Assembly: GCA_002256345.1 (NCBI GenBank)
Contig: NKIY01000002.1
Location: forward strand, 992,001 to 1,056,000
Direction: 5' to 3'
Length of the DNA stretch: 64,000 bases
Origin: Bradyrhizobiaceae bacterium PARB1
GTDB taxonomy: Bacteria; Pseudomonadota; Alphaproteobacteria; Rhizobiales; Xanthobacteraceae
Part shown: positions 63,018 to 64,000 of the stretch, piece by piece
Layout: every line of letters starts with the position of its first letter
Position numbering within the stretch: position 1 is the first letter of the stretch
Notes under the pieces: model-generated
The model's database searches: none
The model's input: the letters and a program-made list of their open reading frames with translations, nothing else
Told to the model about the DNA's origin: nothing
Translations under genes and position numbers: made by a program

Positions 63018-64000
63018 ATGTATGACTACGATATGATCGTTATCGGCTCCGGCCCGTCCGGCCGGCGCGCCGCCATCCAATGCGCCAAACTCGGAAAATC
63101 GGTGCTCGTGGTGGAGAAGGGGCGACGTGTGGGCGGCGTCTCGGTGCATACCGGAACGATTCCGTCGAAGACGCTGCGCGAGACTGTGCTCAATCTTTCC
63201 GGTTGGCGAGAACGCGGCTTTTACGGCCTCGGCTATCGGGTGAAGCAGGACATCGGCGCGCAAGACCTGATCGCACGGTTGCAGAAGACGCTCAATCACG
63301 AAGTGGAAGTCCTGGAGCACCAGTTCAGCCGTAACGGCGTCCGCACTGTCAACGGCGAAGCGCGGTTCGCCGGGCCGCATGAGATCGACATCGTGGCCGA
63401 GCGCGGCGACCTCAGGCGCGTCACCGGCGCAAAGGTCCTCATCGCCTGTGGCACGCGGCCATTCCGGCCGGACGATGTACCATTTAACGGCACCACCGTG
63501 CTCGACAGCGACGAGGTCGTCGAACTGCCGAAACTGCCGCGCAGCCTTGCTGTGATCGGAGCCGGAGTGATCGGCGTCGAATATGCGACGATCTTCAGCG
63601 CACTGGATGTGGCAGTCACCCTGATCGAGCCGCGACCGAGCTTTCTCGATTTCATCGACAAGGAATTGATCGGCGAATTCATGCACGAGCTGCGCGACCG
63701 AAACGTAGCGCTGCGGCTCGGCTCAAAGGTTGAGTCAATCAGCCAGAGCGACAGCGGCCATGTGGTGACGAAGCTGGCCGACGGCCGCAATGTCGTGTCG
63801 GACATGCTGCTGTTCGCAGCCGGCCGCGTCGGCGCCACTGATCGACTCAATCTGGGGATCGCCGGAATCGAGGTCGATCATCGCGGCCGCATCAAGGTCG
63901 ATCCGGTGACGCTGCAGACCGCCGTGCCGCATATTTATGCCGCCGGCGATGTGATCGGCTTCCCTTCGCTGGCCTCGACATCGATGGAGCAAGGACGAGT
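63018..64000 (+). CDS. sthA: Soluble pyridine nucleotide transhydrogenase (partial, C-terminus outside window)
   Basis: The 327 residues present follow SthA: DYDMIVIGSGPSGRRAAIQCAKLGKSV for FAD, GGVSVHTGTIPSKTLRE where lipoamide dehydrogenase has its redox Cys pair and SthA does not, the NAD fold LAVIGAGVIGVEYATIFSALDV, and IYAAGDVIGFPSLAS. It moves electrons between NADPH and NADH. The dimer interface domain is outside the window. Confidence 0.93.
   Translation, partial: MYDYDMIVIGSGPSGRRAAIQCAKLGKSVLVVEKGRRVGGVSVHTGTIPSKTLRETVLNLSGWRERGFYGLGYRVKQDIGAQDLIARLQKTLNHEVEVLEHQFSRNGVRTVNGEARFAGPHEIDIVAERGDLRRVTGAKVLIACGTRPFRPDDVPFNGTTVLDSDEVVELPKLPRSLAVIGAGVIGVEYATIFSALDVAVTLIEPRPSFLDFIDKELIGEFMHELRDRNVALRLGSKVESISQSDSGHVVTKLADGRNVVSDMLLFAAGRVGATDRLNLGIAGIEVDHRGRIKVDPVTLQTAVPHIYAAGDVIGFPSLASTSMEQGR

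Overview
The window looks like chromosomal DNA from an alphaproteobacterium of the Bradyrhizobium / Rhodopseudomonas / Tardiphaga group (Nitrobacteraceae). This rests on high-GC dense coding, dispersed palindromic repeats of the kind common in that group, CtrA-like and EcfG-like promoter signatures, a RegR/ActR-type redox regulator and a homogentisate operon. The genus is inference.

Layout. 1-2972: a cobalt-type nitrile hydratase (beta cut by the window edge, alpha with a histidine-rich N-terminus) divergent from a YtcJ-like amidohydrolase. 3159-13010: a surface-polysaccharide locus. On the minus strand it has a WecG/TagA transferase, a Wzx-type flippase, a GT4 transferase, a protein with a glycosidase-like propeller, a cupin/2OG-oxygenase-like protein and a BioF2-type GNAT. 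Divergent from them is a Wzz/tyrosine-kinase fusion with a degenerate P-loop, and three CtrA-like sites lie between. 13280-20026: a MarR regulator and a six-gene homogentisate operon (FAD monooxygenase, DUF2783, MBL-fold protein, hmgA, maiA, fahA). 20027-27165: an accessory stretch of visibly lower GC ending at the 3' end of a tRNA-Ser(GGA). It holds gene remnants, small unknown ORFs, a formyl-CoA transferase, a GlxA-type regulator divergent from an HD-domain hydrolase, and a catalase.

27405-31351: MFS transporter, otsB and otsA, with a perfect GGAAC-N16-CGTT general-stress promoter before otsA. 31731-36003: a TonB-dependent receptor with its own ExbB, ExbD and TonB. 36033-42153: an orphan UgpB-like binding protein divergent from a three-gene phosphorelay (TorS-like kinase, REC-DUF3369-kinase, OmpR-type regulator). 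42374-47137: an ECF sigma factor, a CcdA/TlpA-like thiol pair and a cyanide-insensitive bd oxidase (two large subunits plus a 44-residue DUF2474 subunit). A perfect hairpin lies directly on the oxidase ribosome-binding region. 47277-64000: L,D-transpeptidase, amino-acid binding protein, paired acyl-CoA dehydrogenases, small enzymes separated by palindromic repeats, MFS transporter, RegR/ActR-type regulator, MmcB, a VWA protein, an MBL hydrolase, a hybrid PAS kinase, a PHB-depolymerase-family esterase, an MXKDX-repeat protein with a second perfect general-stress promoter, and a soluble transhydrogenase cut by the window edge.

I found no CRISPR array, phage, insertion sequence or defence system. 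The most notable signals are regulatory: the triple CtrA-like sites, two EcfG promoters, the hairpin over the bd oxidase start, and the palindrome before the homogentisate operon. Several small genes and odd proteins also stand out: the DUF2474 subunit, a 34-residue membrane ORF with an ideal Shine-Dalgarno, the polysaccharide-locus modification enzymes, and the binding protein next to the TorS-like kinase. All consensus comparisons are from memory and none was tested by search.
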